DNA of 64,000 nucleotides, taken from NCBI RefSeq assembly GCF_008831285.2, contig NC_045149.1:17313035-17377034 (forward strand), read 5' to 3'. Source of the DNA: Nymphaea colorata. Taxonomy: Eukaryota > Streptophyta > Magnoliopsida > Nymphaeales > Nymphaeaceae. Shown one piece after another: positions 11,101 to 22,745 of the stretch (position 1 is the first letter of the stretch; each line of letters opens with the position of its first letter). A program made the position numbers and the translations under genes. The notes under the pieces were generated by a model. The model saw nothing but the letters and a program-made list of their open reading frames with translations, did not search any database and had not been told where the DNA came from.

Positions 11101-14100
11101 AGTTCCTTGGACTGCATGGTGAGATCCTCTGCTTCGGAGGAAAATGAATTCTCTCTAAGAGCAACATCATTCTGAATGGAGTCAAGTTTCATCTCCAAGA
11201 GCTCAACATTCTCCAGGAAAATAGAAAACTTATCTTGCATTGCACGGAATTTTCCCTCTAGGCTTTCACAGTTATCATGCAGGTCAAGTCTTTGTCTTCT
11301 TAGCTCTGTATTCAATTTCTGGAGGGATTCACAATCTTTTTCAAGGCATTCAACTTTTTCTTGCAATCTGGACTGAGCACGTCTGGCAAGTTCAGCTGCT
11401 TCTTGAGCTTCAGAAAATCTTGTCTGTGTTTCTATTAACTTTAACTCTAACTCTGCCTTCTCCTTGCCAAGATTATTTTCAATGGTTTCTCGCTCATTTT
11501 GAAGGTCTGATATTTGACACTTGTAATTTTCAATTGCTAATCTACTTGATTCTCTCTCTTCTGTTAAGTACCTTAGTTGAGCTTCCAAGCCTGAAATACG
11601 CTCCGATAAATGTATATTTTCTTCTTCCAGTTCAGATAGTTGGGCTTCCACTTCTTCCTTTACATTTTCTAGCTCCACTGACTTATTCTCAAGAGACCTC
11701 CTTGCAGAAATATGTGAATCCACACTGCTAGCTAGCATTCTTAAATCTTGACGCGCATCATCCAAGAATTTAGAAGCAAGACCACTTTCCCTGAGCACAT
11801 CTTTTAAACTCTCATCCAAACAATCCTTTTCCTTTTTTAGCTTTTCAATATCAGTTGTCAGATCCTGATTTTCAAGCCTCAGAGTTTCCATCTCTTCATT
11901 TTTGGTGGACAATTCAGTCTCGAGGTCGAGCACCCTACACCTGCATGCAGCCTGCTCTTTATTCAGCTCCCCAATTTCATGTTGCAAATTCATGTTCATG
12001 GTTTCTAGTTGTTTTACTGAATTAACAAGATCACCTATTCTTGTTTCGTGATCTTTCAGCAACTGATGCGTATCTGAACCATTTGCACCTCCTCGCTGCT
12101 TGGTCCCTGAATCAACTTTTGAAAACTTAAGACTGCACTCAAGAACTTTTGCCTCCAAATCTTTGTTCAATTCATGAAGCTGGTTAAATAAACCCTTGGC
12201 CTCCTCCATCAAATCGGCATCCTCAAGAATACAGCCCTGGAGTAGGTCTACTCTATTCTCAATTTCAGAGTTTTCTAGGGTATACCATTGACTGTTTACA
12301 AGTTCAGAAGATGCCTTTAGTTGCTTTTTAACCAGGGACATAACCTCTAAGAATTCGTCCTTCAAACCATGTTGCTTGACTTTTCCTGGGTTCGAGGCAT
12401 TAACATCTCTCCCCTCTGCAATGCCCTTTAGCTCATATTTTGCTGGTTGTTGAGATAAGGCTAAGTTATCTTCAACTTCTGCAATAGTTCCAGGCATTCC
12501 CTTGTTCACTTCTTTCATCTTTAATATAAGCTCCAAATTTTCATCAGTCAGTTCACTGCAGTCTCTCTCAAGTTCTTGGACTTTAGCCTTTAATGCCTCA
12601 ATTTCTTCAAGTAGTTCAGAATTTTCACCACTTACTGTAGTCTGCAGAGGATGGTTGCCAAGCAAGCCTGCGACCTGAGCCTCCAGTTCGCTAATTTGTT
12701 CTTCCTTTGCAGACAATTTCTGTTTCTCTGTATCAAGATTTAATACAGTTTGGTCCTTGAGATTTCTTTCATACTCAATCTCCTTCTGCTTGTCATCAAT
12801 GTCTTTTTGAAGAGACAGAATAACTGATTTCATTTCTTTTTGAGATTGAAGAAGTTCCTGCAACTGGATATGTAGGTTGTCATTTTCACTGACCTTTTTG
12901 TCTTGTAACTTCGGAATTATTCCATCATCATCTTTGTCATGTGTTGATATCTTCTCTATCTCTAGCCTCTGCTCCTCAATGGTCTCTTCAAGTTCCTGTA
13001 TTGCAGAAATAAGGTCCATATTTGATTCTTGAGTTTTTGATAGCTGTAAAGCAAGGTTAACATTGCACTCTTTCTGATATTCAATTTCTTGTTTCATTTC
13101 CATTAATTGGTTTTGTACATCCTCTTCATGAATCATTGAATTGTCTTTAAAAGAATTCTTTTCTTTAGAAGCTTGCGATGCCTTCAAGTTATTTAGTTCG
13201 AGCTTCAATCTATCACGCTCCACACATGCTTCAGAAACTTCAACACCAAGATTTTGGTTAAGCTCAGACTGATCAGAAAGTTCCTTCCTGAGGCTGGCAA
13301 CTTCGCGCTTTAGTTTTTCAGCAGTCCTTTCCCACATCGAAGATTCTGATTGGAGCTCTTTAATTGTTGCTTCTGAAGCTTCCAGATAGGCTTTATGGTC
13401 TGCTGTCCTTGTATAGGATGCTGAATGTGCCTGTGGGGAACTCTGATCCATAATATTTAATCCCAAACTCTCTGTGTTAGCCACTGACCCCATTTCGCTA
13501 GAACCAAAAGATGAGGAATTTGATCTACGCCGCCTTTCAGCAAAACCAGCTTTAGATGTGCTACTTCTGGAGTCATCTAAATCTTGCCATGTTGTAAAGG
13601 CAGTGGTTGATGTCATGTCACCATTCAAGCTATCCCTAGAGGGTGTTCCCACAACTGAACTTTCTCTGGATGAAGAACTGTTTGTTGATGCTACCCTCAA
13701 GGAACTCGTGTCCTGATGGAAATGGGGAGAGAAACTGGTTAATAGAAAACAGAATATCAAATTGTGCTGCACATGTAAACAAAAGTGAGGGCCTCCATAC
13801 ACTTGAGGAACAAAATCATAGCTAAACACAAATCGAGTCATACAAACACTACTTGTTCAAGAAAAATAACAGTTTTAGAATAGAAACATTAATCAAACAA
13901 GTCATCCATGCATTCTTATGCAACTTTGAATATTGAATCTATTCATATGGTTCTTCATATCTTATGATATCACTACAAAATGGGTTATCAATATATCCAC
14001 CTTCCCATTGCACATATGCATCTATTATGCGATCTTACCATAGAATGAATTCCTTATTTATTTATCTCCAGAGAAGCTTGGGAACTTGTGACTGAGCCCA

Positions 14101-17100
14101 TCCACTTCCGACTTTCTGCAGTCGCTACCTTATATACTAGTAGTTGCTATTTTGGTAAATCATAAGAGAACCAGTACGGTAGTACCAGCTCCATTTATCA
14201 GACTGCTTGAGGATCCATCTCATGACATAAAAGGATCAATAAGTTTTGTAACTAATCTACAGTGTAAGAATAGAAAATTTCACTTCCTCAGCTTCAAAGA
14301 TGGCTTATTAGAATCTTCAATTATTACAGTTCACAGCAATAAAGGTGTTTTTGGCATTAAAGGATAGTCCTTTTGCAATTGGCGGACCAGTAAGGCTGCT
14401 GTTAACAGATATCAATAGATCAGACCTCAGGTTAATTGGAGAAATTAGTAGGAGCTGATATACAAGATTCAGTCGTGCATCAATTGGACCAAGGATCTTT
14501 TTAGGTTCTTTCAATTTGTTTGATGAACCCAGGAATATCTCATTCCTATTCATGGAATTCTTAGCTACACATTGAATGCAATGAGAAGCCCAGATGGTTA
14601 TAGTTTGCAAACTGCTTGTCAAAACTTTATGATTATAACAGACCATTATGCTTCATACAATGATTACAATCTAACATACCAATTATCTGTATTACTGCTC
14701 TTTTTCTACCATAAACTCCACAAGGGTTAAGAAAATTTGATCTGACCTTTATGCCTCAGTGTCCACTCCAGTTCAGATAGTTATTTCTCCAAGTTGCTTC
14801 TCTCGTTATCAGCTACAACATCATATCCAGTATGGCTATTACAGACATTCAGTATGAATGTAATCAGCCAAGTTGATTACTACTAAGGTACTTTTATATA
14901 CATCATCTCTATGGTTCAAGTTCAGCTGCATTCTCCATCCTTCAAATATACAGCTGATGGCCAGGATAGATGTGGCAATCTTCTTTGTTATTCAAGCACT
15001 TTCTAAGCTATCACAAGGCCATCCACAGTAACCAGTACATATGTTCTGACTAAGCTAATTATGACATTAAACACACGAACCTTTCTTGTTTAAGTAGAGG
15101 AAGGAACATACACATGATAGTAACATCCAATCACCAGCTGCTGCCTAAATCAAAATTTTCTGAATCAGCTACTGCATCAATTAGTTATGTTCAGAACCTA
15201 GCTATTTTATGTGGCTGAGTGATTTTTTATTCTCCTGGAAAATTTAGACCGAGTTAGTTTTCAGAAGCTGCAGAAACATCAAATATTTCAACCTCGTATT
15301 GTCACTGGCAACATGGACTTGATCTTATTTTTTATTCTTTGAGAAAAATGTAAAATGAAACCTGAAAAAAGTGAAGTCTATTTTTATCAACTCGGGAGTC
15401 GGGAACTATGTACATGTATTGCAATGAGAATTCAAGCATTTAAATACCGATTGTAGATATTATCTCAAACTATAACAGGCAGGTACAAGGCAGGAAAGAG
15501 TCGAAGAACTACAAACTTATTAGAGTCTACTTAAAATTTGAAGAATAGTATCTTCAAGGAAACCACATCTGCTTAGAAAAATAAATGATCTAGGATTCAT
15601 TCACACAGAGAAAATCACATAAAGAACACTCAAATAAGAAGTTAGTGCTCTCCGCTTGATTCAGTCTACAAATAAAATGAGTTACGGGTATGTGACTAAC
15701 CCTTCTTCCTGAACCATGTTGACTAGTGCCATCCAGATGCTTGCTAGAGTTAGTTCCAAAACCTCCAGCAGAAATTTCTTCAGATTGAGAATATTCGTGC
15801 ATATCATCGTATTCAGCAGTGAATCCATCAGCATCTGAAGATTGTTGACTCCTGTGCCTCCTGCCCCTGGAAAAAAATTAGAGAAATATCGTTGATAAAA
15901 ATCTCATACTAGAATAACTTTCGCTAAGTAAACTCAATCCAACAACAGTGAATGACCTTAATCTTGCTTTTGGAGTAAGACACTGAATGCTGACCTGAAA
16001 AACATTAAAAGAAAAGTGTACATATTCATTTCAAAGAAAATAACAGGAGACTATAGAGAACATTGGAGGATAATTGAAGATGTACTGAGTGGGTTTTTGA
16101 TATGTTGTGGAATAGGCCCTCAAGGAGTTAGGACTGTGATTCTACATCCATTCATAGTGATGGTTCAACCAGTTCTTCAGCTTCTCACTTGACATCAATA
16201 GTATAGTTTCCGCTTATTTGTCATATATGATCTCATATTACTCAAGGAGACAAAAGAATCTTCAAACTTTAGTAATTAGTCATTTTTCATGTAAAAGTAC
16301 ATGAGCAGGGGAATGGAGTAGTGTTTGAGACTGTGGCTGAATATGTTCCTCCTATGAGCTCTGAGGAATCATTCTGGAGAAAGAAAACCATAAAAATGTG
16401 TATATGTGCTTACTTGCAGGACCGTCCCATAATTGCACTTGTTCAGGGGCACTAAGATTGGTTCTGGATCTTTTGAAGTCATATGATCTACCAAATTGAT
16501 GACAGCCTCTCCAAGGATACCTGATCTAGCTGATCCCTGCATATTTCATTAAGATCTCATTACACAAAGTTTAACGATGAATGAAGAAAGCAGTCAACTC
16601 TAACAAAATTATGAGAAAGAACAACAATGTGCACGTTCATGATATATAATTTGGCAGCATACAGGCATCTAACCATGGCAACAACAAACTTAAATAGCTG
16701 TTCTTCATTGTCTTTTGACGTATCATCTTGAGAAGGCGATACAAACTCTGAGAATGTCTCCGTCCATTGACAGGTCCCATCTCGTACCAATGATCTATTG
16801 GACTTGGCAATTATTTTCCCTGTTTCCACGGAGACAATTGTCACCACAAGCCTATCCCATCCTCTAGGAACCTGTTAAAACTGAATTTAGTTCAGTAGCA
16901 GACAGAAAAATAAGGAAATAATAGCCTAGGAAAAAAACCAAGTGAAAACTGTACAATCCCATACTCTAAGACGCACTATTGGACCTTCAATTATACAGCT
17001 AATAGAGATCGCATGCTAGATAATAAACAAGTGCGCTCTTACTAATGTCAAAATACTGTGGACGCGAACAAGTTGGAAATAATCTTGGGCAATGCTGTCA

Positions 17101-17869
17101 TCAAGCAATACACGTTTCAATTTAGAAACGAAACTTCGTAGGGAAAAGATTAAAACGACAATAATAAGGGCAGAAATTAATCGGCAACGGGGAAATCTTG
17201 AGACCGCTAGTAACGAAAAAATTCTTCTCCTGCGCAACCCATAAAATAAAACATTTTTAAGCATCCAGTTGAACTATCTTATACTCTGAACGACGAACAC
17301 AGACCAGCACCTTGTTGCCATCAAATGCATCTTATTTCTCTTGGTAGACTTGATAGTAATTTCTAATTGTAAGAATTGGTATCCATTCTTACATATGCAG
17401 GATATTTTCAAACATTCTCCGAAAGACTTCCGGTCTTGTTAGTGCATTGATCAATTCACCCACATTGAAAAGTAAATGGAATAACCTTCCTGTTATCTCC
17501 TTAATTGGTTAGCCCAAGATCCCCTCATTGTGCTTTTTCTCGAATTCTGCAACCAACCTACAGAATAATTATTGGTTGGGATACAGAATTTCACTTGCTA
17601 GGGAACTAAAATATCATCTCGAAAGGGAAAAAAAGAACCCAAAGGTCACAGCGATCGTGCAACAAAACCAACTCAATAAAGAAGAAAAGCCAAAAACATC
17701 CGATAACCCAAAGACCACCACCATCCACCTCATCTGAAAATTCCGCGCAAACCGCATTAATGTAATGCTTCAAAGAAAACCCGACCTGATTTGCTTGGAT
17801 CTGGGAGAATTTAAACTCGATTCTGTCTCCCGATTTCTCTGACTTGAACCTCTGCAATCTGCCGAACAT
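8109..17869 (-). CDS. NT-C2 (EEIG1/EHBP1-type) domain, long coiled-coil protein
   Basis: Exons in transcript order: 17786-17869, 16674-16871, 16414-16536, 15957-15994, 15701-15866, 10074-13712, 9889-9990, 8751-8890 and 8109-8337. They total 4719 nt, 1572 residues. Residues 1 to about 150 (MFGRLQRFKSEKSGDRIEFK..., then VPRGWDRLVVTIVSVETGK... and GSARSGILGEAVINL) form the N-terminal C2 domain of the EEIG1/EHBP1 family. Residues about 150-310 are serine-rich and probably disordered. From about 310 to the end the protein is almost unbroken heptad-rich coiled coil, most of it in one 3.6-kb exon. In Arabidopsis such proteins are labelled 'myosin heavy chain-related' or USO1-like (AT1G63300 and AT5G41140 from memory), but no motor domain is present. 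A C2 domain plus coiled coil suggests a membrane- or cytoskeleton-tethering role. That role is inference. Confidence 0.92.
13713..15700 (-). other. Large intron of the C2/coiled-coil gene
   Basis: This 1988-nt intron separates the serine-rich linker exon from the giant coiled-coil exon. It is AT-rich, and its short open frames (for example around 14.3-14.6 kb) resemble no protein I know. Confidence 0.75.
16872..17785 (-). other. First intron of the C2/coiled-coil gene
   Basis: This 914-nt intron splits the C2 domain after residue 28 (IQANQ|VPRGWD). The join is supported because it restores the uninterrupted family sequence. Nothing else is seen inside. Confidence 0.75.
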
Positions 17870-20439
17870 CTTCTCCAGCCGCTTCTCTTCTCAAGGCCCG
17901 ATCCTTCTCTAGCCCAAAGCAGAAGGGCAATCTCCCTTCCAACTTCTCGAAAGCATGAAAGACGGGTCACTTAATGAAAGGAGAGACCGGCAAAAGGCGG
18001 CAAATCCTTTTCTCTGTGGTTGGTTGCTTGCATTTTGGACGTTTCACTCAGGCGGTCATCTCTTAATTCTAGTGGTACCCAACTTGGACGCCTTTGCGGT
18101 GTGGCCTTCAGAAGTAAGGATCACCACACTCTTCGTGGTGCCTGTTCTCTCCGTTCTTGCTCCCAAAACCACTGCAGCGAACCAAACAAGGGACCTCTCA
18201 GCTTCCTGCGAATGATCTCGTTCTCGTTATAATGTAAAAAGAAGAAAGAAACGATTCTAACGCTATAGCCTATGCTTAGTTGTAGATTTTCTTGTTTGGC
18301 GCCATTATGCCATCACCACCAGAAGGAAGAAACAAAGAGGAGGAGGATTTATCTGCTGCCTGAAGACCGTTCTACGCCGTGGATCACGGGGTTCTTGATT
18401 GGTTATACCGTGGACTACTTGATCCAATAGCTTCACCGTTTCATTTTTGCGTAACAGAGGCGCAATAAATACATAACAAAATAAATTTGATCTTGATCGA
18501 GCGATTAAAGAAATGAGACCGTTTACCAGAAATCTACACGTTTTCTTCGAAAGTTCACACGTTTTGAAGGAAAAGACTTCAATCAAAACTGCACCAACTT
18601 CCATTTTTTTTGTTATTAAACTCATTTCCCTGGTAGCTTCTCGTTCTTTGATGACAACCAAGAATCCAGTAAATTCAAGACCTCGCCGTTTTTGCCTTGC
18701 TCAGAAATCCTTGGTTTTAAAAAATAATTGAATCATTTTCTTTCTTTCTGCAATAATATAAGCGCTATAGGGGAGAATTTTTGTTCTACTTTCATATGAA
18801 ATTTTTAGGATATGAGATTCATAGATTTCAGATTACGATGGTAAGTTAGACTTTTTTTTTTTTGTCAACACGAAAGGAAATATAAGGACTTCAAATGTGG
18901 ATTTAAACTCTTAACTTAATATCTTTAGTTTGATGAATGATATCTTTTAGTATTAATTTTTTGATAAAAAGCATGTCACATCTGATTCATTCATTTAAAA
19001 TTTAAAGCAATAAAACCTCCTAAAACAATAGCAATAAAACTTTTTTTTTTAATTTTAAGAAATACTTCATACAGGTTGAAATATACAGGAGGAAAACACA
19101 AGTTTTTATCCAATTGCCTCATGCTATGAACACATTTGTATTGATATAATCTGGCCATCTAACATCCAACTTGCCACACCTATTCCAAGATATGGAAAAA
19201 TAATTCCGAATTAATGACATTTAAAATTGGCTAAATTTAAGAATATTTCTGTCAGACCTGGTCTGTGAATTTCTGAAAAGGGTTTAATAATTGAAGCTGA
19301 GCAGCCACTGTAACATGTCCCTTTCTCTGTATTCATTACATTTTCCAGGTTTTCCAAAATTACCAAGTTGGATCTGAATATTTATTTATTACAAATTTGC
19401 GTCGGTGGGCGTCCTGTTTAGGACCAAGTTAAATCATTGACCTTAATCTTGCTCAAATTATTTATTAGCCAGGGCCCAACCTTTTAGTTGCTGAGCTTAA
19501 CAATAAGTGGACCATGAGGCAGTCATTGGAACATGACTACCAACTTAAACAAAAAGGTTTCTACTTTTGATAGAAATAAATGGAAAGAAGGGTTTTACAA
19601 ATTTCTTGCATGTTTTGAGCAATCTTGTAAAAAAATTGGAAGCTGAATTGACTGTGAACCAACAAAAAAGTTCTATTCCAAACTTTAATTTATATATGTA
19701 AGTGACTGATTACCGATGAACTGAATAGATAGATTTACTCAAACATCTCAAAGGTTTAGTCGTGTTTGTAAGATTATGAAAAATCTTGAGATACATGAAG
19801 GGCTTATCAATAAATGGATTGTCTTAGTTCTTAGCCTTTTTTTATTAAATCCTGCAACAAAAATTTTTAGGGGTGAGTTAGGATTTGCCGAGCCAGGAGC
19901 CGAACCTGATGTGAAAGTGAGTTGTGTTATGTTTACAACTGATTAAAATTGGATAAACTAATTTAAGCATTCTTTGCAACACTGATTAGAAGAACCAAAA
20001 AATTGATCACCATGTTGAAAAAATTCACTTGTTGGAGTCACTTTCCTTCTTTTTCACTTTTTCTCAAAAGCACTAAACCTTTGGAGTTGGTGCAGCACAT
20101 GGTGATGACAGTGTTGAATATATGCTCCAAGAATCATTCCTCATTTAAGTTTTCTTCTATCACAAAAGATCAAGAACATATAAGAGTGGTTGCTCTCTCT
20201 CTTTTCTTTCTCTGAACTTTCAAAAGCTGTATCAAGCAAGCAAGCTAATGTTGAAAGTTGCTTCCTACTGTAAAATTAAGGATGCCAAGCATCCAGAAAG
20301 AGCCAAATACATTGGAGATCAAGTTGGCATTAGATTCGATTCACAATTCCAATGCAAGTGCACTATGCAAGTTCAAACATCGACATACAACCCAAATATT
20401 TGGTGAAACAGAAACATTTTTATATGTAAAACTTATGAG

Positions 20440-20592
20440 GAATTGAAATCAGCCAGCTACTTCTGTGGCCGGATGTTTATTTTTCATCGTTAGAAACCAG
20501 CATAAAAGATTATTGACAATGATGGCCAGTCGTTTGGTCACGGTTTTTAGCGACGGAATGCATGCTTTCAACGGTTTCTAATAATACAAAAT
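20440..20592. repeat. Diverged copy of the 50.45-kb foldback element
   Basis: It opens with attgaaatcagccagctac, identical to the left end of the element at 50452-50691. It then shares a gtggccggatgttt block and, further in, an internal ggccagt...gtcacggtttttag block. The right terminal inverted repeat is degraded. Confidence 0.65.
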
Positions 20593-21149
20593 TTCACGCT
20601 TTCAACACTCGAGAGTGCAAGTCTTTCAGAAAGAGAAAAAAGAAACGGAAGACGTCGAAGCGCATAAGATACAACAGATATAAATGTAGTTAGATACCGT
20701 CGTGCATTCACTAAATCTTTACTAATAATGGTTTAATGCACGTCTAGACTGAGATAGTTAGTCCCAATTGATGGTCAATCCTTGGCTTAATCTTTCAGGA
20801 TTTTTTCTTCCTTGACCAAAATTAAGATTTAAAAGCATACGTCAACTTGTCTAAAAGTTGCCACGAAAAAAAAAACCAGAAAATTCTGTCGCTCGCTCCA
20901 CGCGAATCGTGCGTCTCATTTATTATAAAAGCAAAGATATGCAAATGAAAGAGAATGAGAAGAAGCCAAAAAGATTACACAATCAAAGGGACCAATGGTT
21001 CTCCACAGTATTAAACAATTATAAAATTGAGAAAAGAATCCAAAGGACCAAGGGAGTCCGAAGCATCTTTTCTTGGACAAAGTTCCGTTGACTATTTTTT
21101 TTTTCATGTTTGTTTTGTTTTAAACAGGATGTAGTTAGGGATTTCAATG

Positions 21150-21470
21150 AATCGGATTCAAATGGGATATATCATTAATCATATTTGTTTTTTTTATTTG
21201 AATTTCGATTTAGATTTGAATAATAACAAAGAAATGTCATATCCAAATCCAAAATCACATTTCACAATCCAAATTTCATATGTATCTAAGGTTTACATTC
21301 ATATCTGAACCTGAATTCGAATGTTGAACCGAATCTAGTCGATTTTCTTAATCTGAATCCAACTAGTAATTGGATTTATTTACCATGTTCGCTTAGCAGA
21401 TTCAGAACCAGATCATAATCAGATACGCATTGTTCAATTTACGGATCCAACATAATCAGATCTAGAATTC
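21150..21470. repeat. GAATCC-word repeat tract
   Basis: Short words such as gaatcc, gattc, ggatcc and aatccaaat recur on both strands over about 300 bases. Similar tracts lie near 37.56-37.63, 58.27-58.33 and 60.15-60.33 kb. No unit length is fixed. This looks like decayed dispersed-repeat DNA, with no coding frame. Confidence 0.4.
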
Positions 21471-22146
21471 TAACTGGTGGGAATAGATCAACTAGTACTA
21501 ACTTTTTATTTGAATATCTTATCTTTGGTGAAACTTATGTGTGACTGTCAAAAGGTAGGGCTAAAATTACACCACGTGAAAATTCTCGTACCTTTAGACA
21601 TAGGACAAATTTCACCCTCATTTTGAGGTGAAATTGATATACGTATCTTTTATTTTCGGGTGAGGATTCCTCACCCTCTGATCGTCGTCGTGAACATGAA
21701 CACTCCGAAGGGGTGATAATTTTACCTTAGGGAAATTTATCTCATTCAGCAATTACGGCCAAGGTGAAACTAATCCGCGCATGAACTTGGGGATCTAGAT
21801 CCGCCAGTCGCATAGACATCCACACACACTCGACCATAGCCAAGTATTCTTTATCATAGAAAAAAAAAAAATATGTGTTTGAATCTAAACTCAGAATTTC
21901 ATATTGTTTTTTGCACTTTTGGGTCAAACCCAGATAAACTCTTCACGTACTAAACTGTTTCAAAATCTACCTGCTTTCTTCTTCTTTCTTTAATGGTGTT
22001 TGGTAGGAGGGAACATTCGTCTCCTGGTAGAGGGACAGGACGAAGACTCCTGCTGCGCATATAATAAGGTTGGAGCCATAAATGGATTTCACCCAAATTT
22101 TCTTTTATAATACACAAGAACATAGATAACAATTTTAGTTCTTAGA

Positions 22147-22332
22147 AACCGTTTATTGGTAAGGAACACTTTGTGAGTATTACATAAATCTAGCCAAATT
22201 TATAGAACATTATTTCTAATGTTTCATAAATCTAGCCCAATTGTTAGAACATAATTAATGTTTTATGAATCTGGCACAATTATTAGAGTATATTCATGAG
22301 ACACTGACAAAGTGTTCTAGATTCCAAACGAC
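22147..22332. mobile_element. MITE-like foldback element
   Basis: The two ends are imperfect inverted repeats: aaccgttt...gaacactttgtgagt on the left and actgacaaagtgttc...ccaaacgacc on the right. Between them lie about three copies of a roughly 41-bp unit containing ataaatctagcc and a ttagaacata block. Size and lack of coding capacity fit a non-autonomous DNA transposon. The superfamily cannot be assigned by eye. Confidence 0.55.
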
Positions 22333-22645
22333 CCTTCATGGGTACAAGTTATTTTTGTCTTCAAAAGACAAGTTATTCTTGTCTTCAAACACACCCTTGG
22401 CTATTCTGCTGGATTTGAAGCTGTACTAATTTTCATAACACAACAGTTCCTCCCTTAAATTGATGGCAGTCAAACACGCATTGCCAATTTCTAGTTTTGG
22501 GCATTAAATGCATCTATAATTGAAATTCCAAGCCTCATTTCCCTTCCACCATATTGGAGGAAATCTCAACATGGACCACCTTCACAATTTATTGTGATAT
22601 TTGCGACTCAAATTTCCTATCAGTTTTTTAGCTGTCTTCAAGACT

Positions 22646-22745
22646 CTAAGAGGAGGTCGTTTGGCACGAATAACAAATTGTTATTGTCGAGGTAGATTTA
22701 CGAAAAATTATAACATAGTATTTCATAAATCTACCTCAAATATTA
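22646..22745. repeat. Foldback relic with internal palindrome
   Basis: It starts ggtcgtttggca, resembling the inverted end of the 22.15-kb element. It contains gaggtagattta near 22690 and its near reverse complement taaatctacctc near 22727, able to form a hairpin. Similar hairpins lie at 46415-46450 and 48268-48308. Confidence 0.5.

Noticed and set aside
11240-11731. 163-residue plus-strand open frame
   Set aside because: It is antisense to the giant coiled-coil exon, whose frame matches a known family; the plus frame has no domain.
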